From Azolla caroliniana (Eukaryota > Polypodiophyta): 64,000 nt of DNA. The notes beneath the pieces are model-generated. The model ran no database searches and was not told the origin of the DNA. It saw only the letters and a list, made by a program, of their open reading frames with translations. The position numbers and the translations under genes were made by a program. The DNA is taken from positions 124,001 through 188,000 of the forward strand of contig JBHGNT010000032.1 in NCBI GenBank assembly GCA_043228905.1, written 5' to 3'. Numbering within the stretch: the stretch's first letter is position 1; each line of letters opens with the position of its first letter. Shown in pieces: positions 39,008 through 53,300 of this stretch.

Positions 39008-41899
39008 GCATGTTTGAACACAAAAATCCGATATCACACGAGCCAGGTATGAACACTTTAATTTACTCAAGGGCTCCTCTCAACTCCCTCCTCAAGTTTG
39101 CTATTTTCGTCATGTCTCTTGACCTGAGTTTCAAAATCTTGATTTTTTAATTCCATATCATACCTCACGTAGTTGGCTTCGATTCGCATGTTTGAACACA
39201 AAAATCCGATATCACACGAGCCAGGTATGAACATTTTAATTACATAAGGGCTCCTCTCAACTCCCTCCTCAAGTTTGCTATTTTCGTCATGTCTCTCGAC
39301 CTGAGTTTCAAAATCTTGATTTTTTAATTCCATATCATAGCTAGCGTTTCAAGATTCGATTTGCATGTTTGAACACAAAAATCCGATATCACACGAGCCA
39401 GGTATGAACATTTTTATTTACTCAAGGGCTCCTCTCAACTCCCTCCTCAAGTTTGCTATTTTCGTCATGTCTCTCGACCTGAGCTTCAAAATCTTGATTT
39501 TATAATTCCATATCATAGCTCGCGTTGTTGGCTTCGATTCGCATGTTTGAACACAAAAATCCGATATCACACGAGCCAGGTATGAACATTTTAATTTACT
39601 CAAGGGCTCCTCTCAACTCCCTCCTCAAGTTTGCTATTTTCGTCATGTCTCTCGACCTGAGTTTGAAATTCTTGATTTTTTAATTCCATATCATAGCTAG
39701 CGTCGTTAGCTTCGATTTGCATGTTTGAACACAAAAATCCGATATCACACGACCCAGGTATGAACATTTTAATCTACTCAAGGGCTCCTCTCAACTCCCT
39801 CCTCAAGTTTGCTATTTTCATCATGTCTCTCGACCTGAGTTTCAAAATCTTGATTCTTTAATTCCATATCATAGCTCGCGTTGTTGGCTTCGATTTGCAT
39901 GTTTGAACACAAAAATCCGATATCACACGAGCCAGGTATGAACATTTTAATTTACTCAAGGGCTCCTCTCAACTCCCTCCTCAAGTTTGCTATTTTCGTC
40001 ATGTCTCTCGACCTGAGTTTCAAAATCTTGATTTTTTAATTCCATATCATACCTCACGTAGTTGGCTTCGATTCGCATGTTTGAACACAAAAAGCCGATA
40101 TCACACGAGCCAGGTATGAACATTTTAATTACTTAAGGGCTCCTCTCAACTCCCTCCTCAAGTTTGCTATTTTCGTCATGTCTCTCGACCTGAGTTTCAA
40201 AATCTTGATTTTTTAATTCCATATCATACCTCACGTAGTTGGCTTCGATTCGCATGTTTGAACACAAAAATCCGATATCACACGAGCCAGGTATGAACAT
40301 TTTAATTAACTCAAGGGCTGTTCTCAACTCACTCCTCAAATTTGCTATTTTCGTCATGTCTCTCGACCTGAGTTTCAAAATCTTGATTTTTTAATTCCAT
40401 ATCATAGCTCGCGTTGTTGGCTTCGATTCGCATGTTTGAACACAAAAATCCGATATCACACGAGCCAGGTATGAACACTTTAATTTACTCAAGGGCTCCT
40501 CTCAACTCCCTCCTCAAGTTTGCTATTTTCGTCATGTCTCTTGACCTGAGTTTCAAAATCTTGATTTTTTAATTCCATATCATACCTCACGTAGTTGGCT
40601 TCGATTCGCATGTTTGAACACAAAAATCCGATATCACACGAGCCAGGTATGAACATTTTAATTACATAAGGGCTCCTCTCAACTCCCTCCTCAAGTTTGC
40701 TATTTTCGTCATGTCTCTCGACCTGAGTTTCAAAATCTTGATTTTTTAATTCCATATCATAGCTAGCGTTTCAAGATTCGATTTGCATGTTTGAACACAA
40801 AAATCCGATATCACACGAGCCAGGTATGAACATTTTTATTTACTCAAGGGCTCCTCTCAACTCCCTCCTCAAGTTTGCTATTTTCGTCATGTCTCTCGAC
40901 CTGAGCTTCAAAATCTTGATTTTATAATTCCATATCATAGCTCGCGTTGTTGGCTTCGATTCGCATGTTTGAACACAAAAATCCGATATCACACGAGCCA
41001 GGTATGAACATTTTAATTTACTCAAGGGCTCCTCTCAACTCCCTCCTCAAGTTTGCTATTTTCGTCATGTCTCTCGACCTGAGTTTGAAATTCTTGATTT
41101 TTTAATTCCATATCATAGCTAGCGTCGTTAGCTTCGATTTGCATGTTTGAACACAAAAATCCGATATCACACGACCCAGGTATGAACATTTTAATCTACT
41201 CAAGGGCTCCTCTCAACTCCCTCCTCAAGTTTGCTATTTTCATCATGTCTCTCGACCTGAGTTTCAAAATCTTGATTCTTTAATTCCATATCATAGCTCG
41301 CGTTGTTGGCTTCGATTTGCATGTTTGAACACAAAAATCCGATATCACACGAGCCAGGTATGAACATTTTAATTTACTCAAGGGCTCCTCTCAACTCCCT
41401 CCTCAAGTTTGCTATTTTCGTCATGTCTCTCGACCTGAGTTTCAAAATCTTGATTTTTTAATTCCATATCATACCTCACGTAGTTGGCTTCGATTCGCAT
41501 GTTTGAACACAAAAAGCCGATATCACACGAGCCAGGTATGAACATTTTAATTACTTAAGGGCTCCTCTCAACTCCCTCCTCAAGTTTGCTATTTTCGTCA
41601 TGTCTCTCGACCTGAGTTTCAAAATCTTGATTTTTTAATTCCATATCATACCTCACGTAGTTGGCTTCGATTCGCATGTTTGAACACAAAAATCCGATAT
41701 CACACGAGCCAGGTATGAACATTTTAATTAACTCAAGGGCTGTTCTCAACTCACTCCTCAAATTTGCTATTTTCGTCATGTCTCTCGACCTGAGTTTCAA
41801 AATCTTGATTTTTTAATTCCATATCATAGCTCGCGTTGTTGGCTTCGATTCGCATGTTTGAACACAAAAATCCGATATCACACGAGCCAGGTATGAACA
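39008..41899. repeat. 8-monomer tandem duplication, period 1422 bp, 2.03 copies
   Basis: Positions 39008-40477 match 40430-41899 at offset 1422 (8 x 178 - 2). Both copies share the private 'gtttcaagattcg' word (about 39345 and 40767), in place of 'gtttcaagcttcg', which destroys the HindIII word found in most monomers of that class. Breaks are 39007 (t) against 40429 (c), and 40478 (c) against 41900 (t). Confidence 0.9.
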
Positions 41900-44800
41900 T
41901 TTTAATTTACTCAAGGGCTCCTCTCAACTCCCTCCTCAAGTTTGCTATTTTCGTCATGTCTCTCGACCTGAGTTTGAAATTCTTGATTTTTTAATTCCAT
42001 ATCATAGCTAGCGTTGTTAGCTTCGATTTGCATGTTTGAACACAAAAATCCGATATCACACGACCCAGGTATGAACATTTTAATCTACTCAAGGGCTCCT
42101 CTCAACTCCCTCCTCAAGTTTGCTATTTTCTTCATGTCTCTCGACCTGAGTTTCAAAATCTTGATTTTTTAATTCCATATCATAGCTAGCGTTTCAAGCT
42201 TCGATTTGCATGTTTGAACACAAAAATCCGATATCACACGAGCCAGGTATGAACATTTTAATTTACTCAAGGGCTCCTCTCAACTCCCTCCTCAAGTTTG
42301 TTATTTTCGTCATGTCTCTCGACCTGAGTTTCAAAATCTTGATTTTTTAATTCCATATCAGAGCTCGCGTTGTTGGCTTCGATTCGCATGTTTGAACACA
42401 AAAATCCGATATCACACGAGCCAGGTATGAACATTTTAATTTACTCAAGGGCTCCTCTCAACTCCCTCCTCAAGTTTGCTATTTTCGTCATGTCTCTCGA
42501 CCTGAGTTTGAAATTCTTGATTTTTTAATTCCATATCATAGCTAGCGTTGTTAGCTTCGATTTGCATGTTTGAACACAAAAATCCGATATCACACGACCC
42601 AGGTATGAACATTTTAATCTACTCAAGGGCTCCTCTCAACTCCCTCCTCAAGTTTGCTATTTTCTTCATGTCTCTCGACCTGAGTTTCAAAATCTTGATT
42701 TTATAATTCCATATCATAGCTAGCGTTTCAAGCTTCGAGTTGCATGTTTGAACACAAAAATCCGATATCACACGAGCCAGGTATGAACATTTTAATTTAC
42801 TCAAGGGCTCCTCTCAACTCCCTCCTCAAGTTTGTTATTTTCGTCATGTCTCTCGACCTGAGTTTCAAAATCTTGATTTTTTAATTCCATATCATACCTC
42901 ACGTAGTTGGCTTCGATTCGCATGTTTGAACACAAAAATCCGATATCACACGAGCCAGGTATGAACATTTTAATCTACTCAAGGGCTCCTCTCAACTCCC
43001 TCCTCAAGTTTGCTATTTTCATCATGTCTCTCGACCTGAGTTTCAAAATCTTGATTTTTTAATTCCATATCATAGCTAGCGTTTCAAGCTTCGATTTGCA
43101 TGTTTGAACACAAAAATCCGATATCACACGAGCTAGGTATGAACATTTTAATTTACTCAAGGGCTCCTCTTAACTCCCTCCTCAAGTTTGCTATTTTCGT
43201 CATGTCTCTCGACCTGAGCTTCAAAATCTTGATTTTTTAATTCCATATCATAGCTAGCGTTGTTAGCTTCGATTCGCATGTTTGAACACAAAAATCCGAT
43301 ATCACACGAGCCAGGTATGAACATTTTAATTACTTAAGGGCTCCTCTCAACTCCCTCCTCAAGTTTGCTATTTTCGTCATGTCTCTCGACCTGAGTTTCA
43401 AATTCTTGATTTTTTAATTCCATATCATAGCTAGCGTCGTTAGCTTCGATTTGCATGTTTGAACACAAAAATCCGATATCACACGACCCAGGTATGAACA
43501 TTTTAATCTACTCAAGGGCTCCTCTCAACTCCCTTCTCAAGTTTGCTATTTTCTTCATGTCTCTCGACCTGAGTTTCAAAATCTTGATTCTTTAATTCCA
43601 TATCATAGCTAGCGTTTCAAGCTTCGATTCGCATGTTTGAACACAAAAATCCGATATCACACGAGCCAGGTATGAACACTTTAATTTACTCAAGGGCTCC
43701 TCTCAACTCCCTCCTCAAGTTTGCTATTTTCGTCATGTCTCTTGACCTGAGTTTCAAAATCTTGATTTTTTAATTCCATATCATACCTCACGTAGTTGGC
43801 TTCGATTCGCATGTTTGAACACAAAAATCCGATATCACACGAGCCAGGTATGAACATTTTAATCTACTCAAGGGCTCCTCTTAACTCCCTCCTCAAGTTT
43901 GCTATTTTCGTCATGTCTCTCGACCTGAGTTTGAAATTCTTGATTTTTTAATTCCATATCATAGCTAGCGTTTCAAGCTTCGATTTGCATGTTTGAACAC
44001 AAAAATCCGATATCACACGAGCCAGGTATGAACATTTTAATTTACTCAAGGGCTCCTCTCAACTCCCTCCTCAAGTTTGTTATTTTCGTCATGTCTCTCG
44101 ACCTGAGTTTCAAAATCTTGATTTTTTAATTCCATATCATACCTCACGTAGTTGGCTTCGATTCGCATGTTTGAACACAAAAATCCGATATCACACGAGC
44201 CAGGTATGAACATTTTAATTACTTAAGGGCTCCTCTCAACTCCCTCCTCAAGTTTGCTATTTTCGTCATGTCTCTCGACCTGAGTTTCAAAATCTTGATT
44301 TTTTAATTCCATATCATACCTTACGTAGTTGGCTTCGATTCGCATGTTTGAACACAAAAATCCGATATCACACGAGCCAGGTATGAACATTTTAATTACT
44401 TAAGGGCTCCTCTCAACTCCCTCCTCAAGTTTGCTATTTTCATCATGTCTCTCGACCTGAGTTTCAAATTCTTGATTTTTTAATTCCATATCATAGCTAG
44501 CGTTGTTAGCTTCGATTCGCATGTTTGAACACAAAAATCCGATATCACACGAGCCAGGTATGAACATTTTAATTTACTCAAGGGCTCCTATCAACTCGAT
44601 CCTCAAGTTTGCTATTTTCCTCATGTCTCTCGACCTGAGTTTGAAATTCTTGATTTTTTAATTCCATATCATAGCTAGCGTTGTTAGCTTCGATTTGCAT
44701 GTTTGAACACAAAAATCCGATATCACACGACCCAGGTATGAACATTTTAATCTACTCAAGGGCTCCTCTCAACTCCCTCCTCAAGTTTGCTATTTTCGTC

Positions 44801-45264
44801 ATGTCTCTCGACCTGAGTTTGAAATTCTTGATTTTTTAATTCCATATCATAGCTAGCGTCGTTAGCTTCGATTTGCATGTTTGAACACAAAAATCCGATA
44901 TCACACGACCCAGGTATGAACATTTTAATCTACTCAAGGGCTCCTCTCAACTCCCTCCTCAAGTTTGCTATTTTCATCATGTCTCTCGACCTGAGTTTCA
45001 AAATCTTGATTTTTTAATTCCATATCATACCTCACGTAGTTAGCTTCGATTTGCATGTTTGAACACAAAAATCCGATATCACACGACCCAGGTATGAACA
45101 TTTTAATCTACTCAAGGGCTCCTCTCAACTCCCTCCTCAAGTTTGCTATTTTCATCATGTCTCTCGACCTGAGTTTCAAAATCTTGATTTTTTAATTCCA
45201 TATCATAGCTAGCGTTTCAAGCTTCGATTTGAATGTTTGAACACAAAAATCCGATATCACACGT
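41900..45264. repeat. Satellite, transition to the right-hand variant spectrum
   Basis: Monomers from 41900 to about 42800 still follow the left-hand order (compare 19.66-20.2 kb). From about 42960, 'ttttcatcatg', 'gagctaggtatg' (43131) and 'gagcttcaaaatc' (about 43216) appear together and become frequent. An odd monomer at about 44580-44625 reads 'ctcctatcaactcgatcctc' and 'ttttcctcatg'. The 'taccttacgtagttgg' allele (about 44318) appears here once without the 'gattatttaa' change it carries after 51 kb, so it may represent the earlier state. Confidence 0.8.
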
Positions 45265-47574
45265 GCTAGGTATGAACATTTTAATTTACTCAAGGGCTCC
45301 TCTCAACTCCCTCCTCAAGTTTGCTATTTTCGTCATGTCTCTCGACCTGAGCTTCAAAATCTTGATTTTTTAATTCCATATCATAGCTAGCGTTGTTAGC
45401 TTCGATTCGCATGTTTGAACACAAAAATCCGATATCACACGAGCCAGGTATGAACATTTTAATTACTTAAGGGCTCCTCTCAACTCCCTCCTCAAGTTTG
45501 CTATTTTCGTCATGTCTCTCGACCTGGGTTTCAAATTCTTGATTTTTTAATTCCATATCATAGCTAGCGTCGTTAGCTTCGATTTGCATGTTTGAACACA
45601 AAAATCCGATATCACACGACCCAGGTATGAACATTTTAATCTACTCAAGGGCTCCTCTCAACTCCCTTCTCAAGTTTGCTATTTTCTTCATGTCTCTCGA
45701 CCTGAGTTTCAAAATCTTGATTCTTTAATTCCATATCATAGCTAGCGTTTCAAGCTTCGATTTGCATGTTTGAACACAAAAATCCGATATCACATGAGCC
45801 AGGTATGAACACTTTAATTTACTCAAGGGCTCCTCTCAACTCCCTCCTCAAGTTTGCTATTTTCGTCATGTCTCTTGACCTGAGTTTCAAAATCTTGATT
45901 TTTTAATTCCATATCATACCTCACGTAGTTGGCTTCGATTCGCATGTTTGAAGACAAAAATCCGATATCACACGAGCCAGGTATGAACATTTTAATTACT
46001 TAAGGGCTCCTCTCAACTCCCTCCTCAAGTTTGCTATTTTCGTCATGTCTCTCGACCTGAGTTTCAAAATCTTGATTTTTTAATTCCATATCATAGCTAG
46101 CGTTTCAAGCTTCGATTTGCATGTTTGAACACAAAAATCCGATATCACACGAGCCAGGTATGAACATTTTAATTTACTCAAGGGCTCCTCTCAACTCCCT
46201 CCTCAAATTTGCTATTTTCGTCATGTCTCTCGACCTGAGTTTCAAAATCTTGATTTTTTAATTCCATATCATAGCTAGCGTTTCAAGCTTCGATTTGCAT
46301 GTTTGAACACAAAAATCCGATATCACACGACCCAGGTATGAACATTTTAATCTACTCAAGGGCTCCTCTCAACTCCCTCCTCAAGTTTGCTATTTTCATC
46401 ATGTCTCTCGACCTGAGTTTCAAAATCTTGATTTTTTAATTCCATATCATAGCTAGCGTTTCAAGCTTCGATTTGCATGTTTGAACACAAAAATCCGATA
46501 TCACACGAGCTAGGTATGAACATTTTAATTTACTCAAGGGCTCCTCTCAACTCCCTCCTCAAGTTTGCTATTTTCGTCATGTCTCTCGACCTGAGCTTCA
46601 AAATCTTGATTTTTTAATTCCATATCATAGCTAGCGTTGTTAGCTTCGATTCGCATGTTTGAACACAAAAATCCGATATCACACGAGCCAGGTATGAACA
46701 TTTTAATTACTTAAGGGCTCCTCTCAACTCCCTCCTCAAGTTTGCTATTTTCGTCATGTCTCTCGACCTGAGTTTCAAATTCTTGATTTTTTAATTCCAT
46801 ATCATAGCTAGCGTCGTTAGCTTCGATTTGCATGTTTGAACACAAAAATCCGATATCACACGACCCAGGTATGAACATTTTAATCTACTCAAGGGCTCCT
46901 CTCAACTCCCTTCTCAAGTTTGCTATTTTCTTCATGTCTCTCGACCTGAGTTTCAAAATCTTGATTCTTTAATTCCATATCATAGCTAGCGTTTCAAGCT
47001 TCGATTTGCATGTTTGAACACAAAAATCCGATATCACACGAGCCAGGTATGAACACTTTAATTTACTCAAGGGCTCCTCTCAACTCCCTCCTCAAGTTTG
47101 CTATTTTCGTCATGTCTCTTGACCTGAGTTTCAAAATCTTGATTTTTTAATTCCATATCATACCTCACGTAGTTGGCTTCGATTCGCATGTTTGAAGACA
47201 AAAATCCGATATCACACGAGCCAGGTATGAACATTTTAATTACTTAAGGGCTCCTCTCAACTCCCTCCTCAAGTTTGCTATTTTCGTCATGTCTCTCGAC
47301 CTGAGTTTCAAAATCTTGATTTTTTAATTCCATATCATAGCTAGCGTTTCAAGCTTCGATTTGCATGTTTGAACACAAAAATCCGATATCACACGAGCCA
47401 GGTATGAACATTTTAATTTACTCAAGGGCTCCTCTCAACTCCCTCCTCAAATTTGCTATTTTCGTCATGTCTCTCGATCTCAGTTTCAAAATCTTGATTT
47501 TTTAATTCCATATCATAGCTAGCGTTTCAAGCTTCGATTTGCATGTTTGAACACAAAAATCCGATATCACACGA
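45265..47574. repeat. 7-monomer repeat, offset 1244 bp
   Basis: Positions 45265-46330 match 46509-47574 at offset 1244 (7 x 178 - 2). Both carry 'gtttgaagacaaaaatcc' (about 45946 and 47190), a change inside the otherwise nearly invariant core. Differences are more numerous than in the left-hand blocks: 'cctgggttt' against 'cctgagttt' (about 45525/46769), 'cacatgagcc' against 'cacacgagcc' (about 45793/47037), and 'cgacctgag' against 'cgatctcag' (about 46231/47475). This duplication is probably older or less homogenised. Confidence 0.83.
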
Positions 47575-50385
47575 GCCAGGTATGAACACTTTAATTTACT
47601 CAAGGGCTCCTCTCAACTCCCTCCTCAAGTTTGCTATTTTCGTCATGTCTCTTGACCTGAGTTTCAAAATCTTGATTTTTTAATTCCATATCATACCTCA
47701 CGTAGTTGGCTTCGATTCGCATGTTTGAAGACAAAAATCCGATATCACACGACCCAGGTATGAACATTTTAATCTACTCAAGGGCTCCTCTCAACTCCCT
47801 CCTCAAGTTTGCTATTTTCGTCATGTCTCTCGACCTGAGTTTGAAATTCTTGATTTTTTAATTCCATATCATAGCTAGCGTCGTTAGCTTCGATTTGCAT
47901 GTTTGAACACAAAAATCCGATATCACACGACCCAGGTATGAACATTTTAATCTACTCAAGGGCTCCTCTCAACTCCCTCCTCAAGTTTGCTATTTTCATC
48001 ATGTCTCTCGACCTGAGTTTCAAAATCTTGATTTTTTAATTCCATATCATAGCTAGCGTTGTTGGCTTCGATTCGCATGTTTGAACACAAAAATCCGATA
48101 TCACACGAGCCAGGTATGAACATTTTAATTTACTCAAGGGCTCCTCTCAACTCCCTCCTCAAGTTTGCTATTTTCGTCATGTATCTCGACCTGAGTTTGA
48201 AATTCTTGATTTTTTAATTCCATATCATAGCTAGCGTCGTTAGCTTCGATTTGCATGTTTGAACACAAAAATCCGATATCACACGACCCAGGTATGAACA
48301 TTTTAATCTACTCAAGGGCTCCTCTCAACTCCCTCCTCAAGTTTGCTATTTTCATCATGTCTCTCGACCTGAGTTTCAAAATCTTGATTTTTTAATTCCA
48401 TATCATAGCTAGCGTTTCAAGCTTCGATTTGAATGTTTGAACACAAAAATCCGATATCACACGAGCTAGGTATGAACATTTTAATTTACTCAAGGGCTCC
48501 TCTCAACTCCCTCCTCAAGTTTGCTATTTTCGTCATGTCTCTCGACCTGAGCTTCAAAATCTTGATTTTTTAATTCCATATCATAGCTAGCGTTGTTAGC
48601 TTCGATTCGCATGTTTGAACACAAAAATCCGATATCACACGAGCCAGGTATGAACATTTTAATTACTTAAGGGCTCCTCTCAACTCCCTCCTCAAGTTTG
48701 CTATTTTCGTCATGTCTCTCGACCTGAGTTTCAAATTCTTGATTTTTTAATTCCATATCATAGCTAGCGTCGTTAGCTTCGATTTGCATATTTGAACACA
48801 AAAATCCGATATCACACGACCCAGGTATGAACATTTTAATCTACTCAAGGGCTCCTCTCAACTCCCTTCTCAAGTTTGCTATTTTCTTCATGTCTCTCGA
48901 CCTGAGCTTCAAAATCTTGATTCTTTAATTCCATATCATAGCTAGCGTTTCAAGCTTCGATTTGCATGTTTGAACACAAAAATCCGATATCACACGAGCC
49001 AGGTATGAACACTTTAATTTACTCAAGGGCTCCTCTCAACTCCCTCCTCAAGTTTGCTATTTTCGTCATGTCTCTCGACCTGAGCTTCAAAATCTTGATT
49101 TTTTAATTCCATATCATAGCTAGCGTTGTTAGCTTCGATTCGCATGTTTGAACACAAAAATCCGATATCACACGAGCCAGGTATGAACATTTTAATTACT
49201 TAAGGGCTCCTCTCAACTCCCTCCTCAAGTTTGCTATTTTCGTCATGTCTCTCGACCTGAGTTTCAAATTCTTGATTTTTTAATTCCATATCATAGCTAG
49301 CGTCGTTAGCTTCGATTTGCATGTTTGAACACAAAAATCCGATATCACACGACCCAGGTATCAACATTTTAATCTACTCAAGGGCTCCTCTCAACTCCCT
49401 TCTCAAGTTTGCTATTTTCTTCATGTCTCTCGATCTGAGTTTCAAAATCTTGATTCTTTAATTCCATATCATAGCTAGCGTTTCAAGCTTCGATTTGCAT
49501 GTTTGAACACAAAAATCCGATATCACACGAGCCAGGTATGAACACTTTAATTTACTCAAGGGCTCCTCTCAACTCCCTCCTCAAGTTTGCTATTTTCGTC
49601 ATGTCTCTTGACCTGAGTTTCAAAATCTTGATTTTTTAATTCCATATCATACCTCACGTAGTTGGCTTCGATTCGCATGTTTGAAGACAAAAATCCGATA
49701 TCACACGAGCCAGGTATGAACATTTTAATTACTTAAGGGCTCCTCTCAACTCCCTCCTCAAGTTTGCTATTTTCGTCATGTCTCTCGACCTGAGTTTCAA
49801 AATCTTGATTTTCTAATTCCATATCATAGCTAGCGTTTCAAGCTTCGATTTGCATGTTTGAACACAAAAATCCGATATCACACGAGCCAGGTATGAACAT
49901 TTTAATTTACTCAAGGGCTGTTCTCAACTCCGTCCTCAAGTTTGCTATTTTCGTCATGTCTCTCGACCTGAGTTTCAAAATCTTGATTTTTTAATTCCAT
50001 ATCATACCTCACGTAGTTGGCTTCGATTTGCATGTTTGAACACAAAAATCCGATATCACACGAGCCAGGTATGAACATTTTAATTTACTCAAGGGCTGTT
50101 CTCAACTCACTCCTCAAATTTGCTATTTTCGTCATGTCTCTCGACCTGAGTTTCAAAATCTTGATTTTTTAATTCCATATCATAGCTCGCGTTGTTGGCT
50201 TCGATTCGCATGTTTGAACACAAAAATCCGATATCACACGAGCCAGGTATGAACATTTTAATTTACTCAAGGGCTCCTCTCAACTCCCTCCTCAAGTTTG
50301 CTATTTTCGTCATGTCTGTCGACCTGAGTTTGAAATTCTTGATTTTTTAATTCCATATCATAGCTAGCGTTGTTAGCTTCGATTT
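47575..50385. repeat. Satellite monomers related to the 45-47 kb block
   Basis: These monomers have the same variant set as the preceding block: 'gaagacaaaaatcc' at about 47728 and 49685, 'gagctaggtatg' at 48464, and 'gagcttcaaaatc' repeatedly. Local re-ordering prevents one constant offset. Private changes include 'gatttgcatatttgaac' (about 48781), 'caggtatcaac' (about 49355) and 'catgtctgtcgacc' (about 50311), the last creating a GTCGAC word. No gene is visible. Confidence 0.8.
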
Positions 50386-53300
50386 GCATGTTTGAACACA
50401 AAAATCCGATATCACACGACCCAGGTATGAACATTTTAATCTACTCAAGGGCTCCTCTCAACTCCCTCCTCAAGTTTGCTATTTTCATCATGTCTCTCGA
50501 CCTGAGTTTCAAAATCTTGATTTTTTAATTCCATATCATAGCTAGCGTTTCAAGCTTCGATTTGCATGTTTGAACACAAAAATCCGATATCACACGAGCT
50601 AGGTATGAACATTTTAATTTACTCAAGGGCTCCTCTCAACTCCCTCCTCAAGTTTGCTATTTTCGTCATGTCTCTCGACCTGAGCTTCAAAATCTTGATT
50701 TTTTAATTCCATATCATAGCTAGCGTTGTTAGCTTCGATTCGCATGTTTGAACACAAAAATCCGATATCACACGAGCCAGGTATGAACATTTTAATTACT
50801 TAAGGGCTCCTCTCAACTCCCTCCTCAAGTTTGCTATTTTCGTCATGTCTCTCGACCTGAGTTTCAAATTCTTGATTTTTTAATTCCATATCATAGCTAG
50901 CGTTGTTAGCTTCGATTCGCATGTTTGAACACAAAAATCCGATATCACACGAGCCAGGTATGAACATTTTAATTTACTCAAGGGCTGTTCTCAACTCACT
51001 CCTCAAATTTGCTATTTTCGTCATGTCTCTCGACCTGAGTTTCAAAATCTTGATTTTTTAATTCCATATCATAGCTCGCGTTGTTGGCTTCGATTCGCAT
51101 GTTTGAACACAAAAATCCGATATCACACGAGCCAGGTATGAACATTTTAATTTACTCAAGGGCTCCTCTCAACTCCCTCCTCAAGTTTGCTATTTTCGTC
51201 ATGTCTCTCGACCTGAGTTTCAAAATCTTGATTTTTTAATTCCATATCATAGCTAGCGTTTCAAGCTTCGATTTGCATGTTTGAACACAAAAATCCGATA
51301 TCACACGAGCCAGGTATGAACATTTTAATTTACTCAAGGGCTCCTCTCAACTCCCTCCTCAAGTTTGTTATTTTCGTCATGTCTCTCGACCTGAGTTTCA
51401 AAATCTTGATTTTTTAATTCCATATCATACCTCACGTAGTTGGCTTCGATTCGCATGTTTGAACACAAAAATCCGATATCACACGAGCCAGGTATGAACA
51501 TTTTAATTACTTAAGGGCTCCTCTCAACTCCCTCCTCAAGTTTGCTATTTTCGTCATGTCTCTCGACCTGAGTTTCAAAATCTTGATTATTTAATTCCAT
51601 ATCATACCTTACGTAGTTGGCTTCGATTCGCATGTTTGAACACAAAAATCCGATATCACACGAGCCAGGTATGAACATTTTAATTACTTAAGGGCTCCTC
51701 TCAACTCCCTCCTCAAGTTTGCTATTTTCATCATGTCTCTCGACCTGAGTTTCAAATTCTTGATTTTTTAATTCCATATCATAGCTAGCGTTGTTAGCTT
51801 CGATTCGCATGTTTGAACACAAAAATCCGATATCACACGAGCCAGGTATGAACATTTTAATTTACTCAAGGGCTCCTCTCAACTCCCTCCTCAAGTTTGC
51901 TATTTTCGTCATGTCTCTCGACCTGAGCTTCAAAATCTTGATTTTTTAATTCCATATCATAGCTAGCGTTGTTAGCTTCGATTCGCATGTTTGAACACAA
52001 AAATCCGATATCACACGACCCAGGTATGAACATTTTAATCTACTCAAGGGCTCCTCTCAACTCCCTCCTCAAGTTTGCTATTTTCATCATGTCTCTCGAC
52101 CTGAGTTTCAAAATCTTAATTTTTTAATTCCATATCATAGCTAGCGTTTCAAGCTTCGATTTGCATGTTTGAACACAAAAATCCGATATCACACGAGCTA
52201 GGTATGAACATTTTAATTTACTCAAGGGCTCCTCTCAACTCCCTCCTCAAGTTTGCTATTTTCGTCATGTCTCTCGACCTGAGCTTCAAAATCTTGATTT
52301 TTTAATTCCATATCATAGCTAGCGTTGTTAGCTTCGATTCGCATGTTTGAACACAAAAATCCGATATCACACGAGCCAGGTATGAACATTTTAATTACTT
52401 AAGGGCTCCTCTCAACTCCCTCCTCAAGTTTGCTATTTTCGTCATGTCTCTCGACCTGAGTTTCAAATTCTTGATTTTTTAATTCCATATCATAGCTAGC
52501 GTTGTTAGCTTCGATTCGCATGTTTGAACACAAAAATCCGATATCACACGAGCCAGGTATGAACATTTTAATTTACTCAAGGGCTGTTCTCAACTCACTC
52601 CTCAAATTTGCTATTTTCGTCATGTCTCTCGACCTGAGTTTCAAAATCTTGATTTTTTAATTCCATATCATAGCTCGCGTTGTTGGCTTCGATTCGCATG
52701 TTTGAACACAAAAATCCGATATCACACGAGCCAGGTATGAACATTTTAATCTACTCAAGGGCTCCTCTCAACTCCCTCCTCAAGTTTGCTATTTTCTTCA
52801 TGTCTCTCGACCTGAGTTTCAAAATCTTGATTTTTTAATTCCATATCATAGCTAGCGTTTCAAGCTTCGATTTGCATGTTTGAACACAAAAATCCGATAT
52901 CACACGAGCCAGGTATGAACATTTTAATTTACTCAAGGGCTCCTCTCAACTCCCTCCTCAAGTTTGTTATTTTCGTCATGTCTCTCGACCTGAGTTTCAA
53001 AATCTTGATTTTTTAATTCCATATCATACCTCACGTAGTTGGCTTCGATTCGCATGTTTGAACACAAAAATCCGATATCACACGAGCCAGGTATGAACAT
53101 TTTAATTACTTAAGGGCTCCTCTCAACTCCCTCCTCAAGTTTGCTATTTTCGTCATGTCTCTCGACCTGAGTTTCAAAATCTTGATTATTTAATTCCATA
53201 TCATACCTTACGTAGTTGGCTTCGATTCGCATGTTTGAACACAAAAATCCGATATCACACGAGCCAGGTATGAACATTTTAATTACTTAAGGGCTCCTCT

